From: an uncultured Veillonella sp.
Lineage (GTDB): Bacteria; Bacillota; Negativicutes; Veillonellales; Veillonellaceae
Length of the DNA: 16,943 nucleotides
Direction: 5' to 3'
Assembly (NCBI GenBank): GCA_900550175.1
Contig: URQX01000024.1
Span: 1-16,943, forward strand
The stretch's first letter is position 1. Each line of letters starts with the position of its first letter. The translations under genes were made by a program, and so were the position numbers. The notes beneath the pieces were generated by a model. It did no database searches. It saw nothing but the letters and a program-made list of their open reading frames with translations, and was not told the DNA's origin. Of the stretch, positions 14,581-16,943 are shown piece by piece.

Positions 14581-14820
14581 GTATATTACTATGTTTCATG
14601 CCTACCTTTGTAGGATCATGTGAATGGTTATGTTGAGCCGTATATAATAAGTTATTAATTAAAGTCATGTATAATTGTGAGATTGATATACATTCTCTCT
14701 TTACTCGCATAATGAAAATTGCTATTATTTTTATGTTAAATATGATAATGATAATTATAGCCATATATTTCATTATTTTTTCATTTTTTATTAATCATTA
14801 TTTATTGTGTGAGGTTTATT
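14581..14820 (+). promoter_or_regulatory. Porin promoter region with two Fur-box-like sequences
   Basis: A plausible promoter is TTGCTA at 14719-14724, a 16-base spacer, then TATGAT at 14741-14746. GATAATGATAATTATAGCC at 14744-14762 overlaps this minus-10 and matches 15 of 19 positions of the classical Fur box, including two perfect GATAAT hexamers. A second candidate, GAGATTGATATACATTCTC at 14679-14697, matches 14 of 19 and is nearly palindromic. Iron-dependent repression is inferred; the region is AT-rich, so chance matches are a real risk. No gene is seen. Confidence 0.5.
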
Positions 14821-16092
14821 ATGATCAAACGTAAAATGACTAGTGCTTTTGCAGTAGCAGCCATGATGGGTGTGGCTACAGCCTTTGCTGTTAACCCATT
14901 TTCCGATGTTTCGTCCGATAGCTGGGCATACCAAGCAGTAGATCAATTGGCTACAGCTGGTATTATCAATGGTTATCCTGATGGTACTTTTAAAGGCCAA
15001 AATAACATTACTCGTTACGAAATGGCTCAAATGATTGCGAAAGGCATGGCTAATCAAGATCGTGCTAATGCAGAACAACAAGCTATGTTGAACCGCTTGG
15101 CCGACGAGTTTTCCAATGAATTGAATACACTTGGTGTGCGTGTAGCTAAATTGGAAGATCGCGTAGGCAATGTAAAGGTTACTGGTGATGCTCGTATCAA
15201 CTACATCGGTAAAGAGGGTATCGATGGTTATGATTACGAAGATAAACTTACAGCCCGTGTACGTTTAGGCCTAGATGCAAAGGTTAATAAAAATACATCT
15301 GTAAAAGCTCGTATTACAACAGGCTCTATTGAACTAGGTGATAGTTCTAAAGATGCTCAAGCTAATTGGGATTTAGCATATGTAGAGCATAAATTCGGTA
15401 AAAATGTTGTAGTTGATGCTGGTCGTTATACCCAAAAATTTGGTGGTGGCTTGATTTATAGCTCTAACTTTGATGGTGTAGGCGCTACAGCGAAGCTAGG
15501 TGATAAAGTTACATTAAATGGTGCATATGGTTATATGACAGCAGGCCGTTTTGCTAAGACTAGTAAAGCTGATAATGGTGATGTAGGTCTTATTAATGCC
15601 CATGTAGCTGTTAATGATCACTTTAGCTTTGGCGGTATGTTTGCTCATGTAGGTACAACAAATGTACGTATGGGTAATGGCAAGAAAAATAACGAATTCG
15701 ATAATGTATATGGCTTTAATGCTAAATATAATGTTGGTAAATTCGGTATTGATGGCGAGTGGGTAAAAGCATCTGGCTTGAGTGATTCCGATGTTTGGAA
15801 CGTAGGCGTTAAATGGGGCGATTATAAAATTAACAAGAAGAACTCTTGGGATATCCGCTTAGATTACTTTGATCAAGCTAAAAATGCCCCAGTATTTAAA
15901 ACGCAAAAATATGAATCTAATGATTTATTGAAGAAAACACGGTATGAAGGTTATAAAGCATGGCAATTAGGTGCATCTTACGCACCAGAGAAAAATATTG
16001 GTATTAATGCATACTATGGTTTCCATGCGAAAACACAAGATGGTAACCGTGTAAATGATTACTACCGTGCAGACCTCAGCTTCAAATTCTAG
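14821..16092 (+). CDS. SLH-domain outer-membrane porin and tether, OmpM type
   Basis: This is a 423-residue exported protein. Residues 1-23 are a signal peptide (basic MIKRK, hydrophobic core, cut near AFA-VNP). Residues 26-78 form one SLH domain (FSDVSSDSWAY, then GYPDGTF and ITRYEMA), which in Negativicutes binds polyamine-decorated peptidoglycan. Residues 80-114 look like a coiled-coil stalk, and about 118-423 an amphipathic beta-barrel ending in YRADLSFKF, with the terminal Phe expected for outer-membrane insertion. Known family role: a diffusion channel that also ties the outer membrane to the cell wall. The start is ATG 14821 with GTGAGG at 14809-14814; a GTG at 14809 would fall inside that site. 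It lies between two ferric-reductase-like paralogues, and no terminator is visible after it. Possible iron control is noted upstream. Substrate selectivity cannot be told. Confidence 0.92.
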   Translation: MIKRKMTSAFAVAAMMGVATAFAVNPFSDVSSDSWAYQAVDQLATAGIINGYPDGTFKGQNNITRYEMAQMIAKGMANQDRANAEQQAMLNRLADEFSNELNTLGVRVAKLEDRVGNVKVTGDARINYIGKEGIDGYDYEDKLTARVRLGLDAKVNKNTSVKARITTGSIELGDSSKDAQANWDLAYVEHKFGKNVVVDAGRYTQKFGGGLIYSSNFDGVGATAKLGDKVTLNGAYGYMTAGRFAKTSKADNGDVGLINAHVAVNDHFSFGGMFAHVGTTNVRMGNGKKNNEFDNVYGFNAKYNVGKFGIDGEWVKASGLSDSDVWNVGVKWGDYKINKKNSWDIRLDYFDQAKNAPVFKTQKYESNDLLKKTRYEGYKAWQLGASYAPEKNIGINAYYGFHAKTQDGNRVNDYYRADLSFKF

Positions 16093-16122
16093 TTCTAATT
16101 TTAGGATGGATCTGGATTTAAT

Positions 16123-16182
16123 AACTAATTAGTTTTAAGTTCTAAGTAGAATGCTATGTGGATTGAAATTGTTAGCATGCTA
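16123..16182. repeat. Short palindromes between the porin and the second reductase-like gene
   Basis: AACTAATTAGTT at 16123-16134 and TAGCATGCTA at 16173-16182 are perfect palindromes. ATGCTA at 16151-16156 could also pair with TAGCAT at 16173-16178. No T-run follows any of these, so no terminator is seen between the porin and the next gene. A TATAAG at 16216-16221 is the only minus-10-like sequence near the next start. Operator or readthrough status is undetermined. Confidence 0.35.
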
Positions 16183-16237
16183 CATTAGGCCAACTAGATA
16201 TATACTGGTAGTTTGTATAAGAAATAGTGAGGTTTAT

Positions 16238-16843
<606 letters not shown>

Positions 16844-16851
16844 ATGATGTA

Positions 16852-16880
16852 TACGTACTTTTATTCTTATAAAAGTCGTA
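16852..16880 (+). other. Stem-loop before the final terminator
   Basis: TACG-T-ACTTTTAT at 16852-16864 pairs with ATAAAAGTCGTA at 16869-16880, with one bulged T and a four-base loop. It lies just after the stop of the second reductase-like gene and before a standard terminator, the same two-hairpin arrangement as after narI. Confidence 0.5.
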
Positions 16881-16893
16881 TAATCATAGAACT

Positions 16894-16943
16894 AAAAAGA
16901 GACCATCTCTACCCTTTATATGTGGAAGAGATGGTCTTTTTTT
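16894..16943 (+). terminator. Intrinsic terminator at the right end
   Basis: AAAAAGAGACCATCTCT at 16894-16910 pairs with AGAGATGGTCTTTTT starting at 16927, leaving a 16-base loop, and ends in a run of Ts that reaches the window edge. The A-run on its left side could also let it act on the opposite strand. Confidence 0.85.

Noticed and set aside
14504..14773. Minus-strand 89-codon frame between the first reductase-like gene and the porin
   Set aside because: The translation is a low-complexity run of Ile and Asn from AT-rich DNA, and it covers a terminator and the porin promoter region.

Overview
The window looks like a chromosomal segment from a diderm, low-GC member of the Firmicutes (Negativicutes), most likely Veillonella or a close relative. 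The clearest evidence is a protein at 14821-16092 that has a signal peptide, one SLH domain, a short coiled coil and a C-terminal beta-barrel ending in Phe. This is the OmpM-type outer-membrane tether of Negativicutes. AT-rich intergenic DNA, strong AAGGAGG-type ribosome binding sites and a membrane-bound nitrate reductase operon fit this. The genus is inferred from remembered family features, not from a search. The genes listed are intact; no insertion sequence, phage, tRNA, rRNA or CRISPR array was seen.

Layout. (1) 24-3698, plus strand: hemE, hemH (cpfC type) and hemY/cgoX, tightly packed, with TTG, GTG and GTG starts. (2) 3932-4663, plus strand: hemQ/chdC, separated from the first three by a hairpin at 3830-3868. 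Together these four encode the last part of the coproporphyrin-dependent haem pathway. (3) 4830-6167, minus strand: narK nitrate/nitrite transporter, convergent with hemQ and sharing an unusual large hairpin with it. (4) 6523-7209, plus strand: a Crp/Fnr-family regulator divergent from narK. The 355-bp gap between them contains a good class II Crp-type site and a 19-bp palindrome. (5) 7281-13567, plus strand: narGHJI, with overlapping or adjacent genes, preceded by an intrinsic terminator only 24 bases before the narG start. (6) 13915-16843, plus strand: two paralogous six-helix, bis-haem ferric-reductase-like membrane proteins flanking the SLH porin, whose promoter region carries two Fur-box-like sequences.

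How the parts fit. The haem genes supply protohaem. NarI needs two b haems, and each of the ferric-reductase-like proteins has the four histidines for two more, so haem supply sits next to haem use. NarK brings in nitrate and exports nitrite, NarGHI reduces nitrate with quinol electrons on the cytoplasmic side, and NarJ is the assembly chaperone. The regulator probably controls its own promoter and perhaps the nar genes. It lacks the N-terminal cysteines of an oxygen-sensing Fnr, so its signal is unknown. The least understood part is the reductase-porin-reductase block at 13915-16843. Its three genes share a GAGGTTTAT sequence at the ribosome binding site, and its role (metal reduction, iron uptake, periplasmic repair or other) cannot be read from sequence alone.
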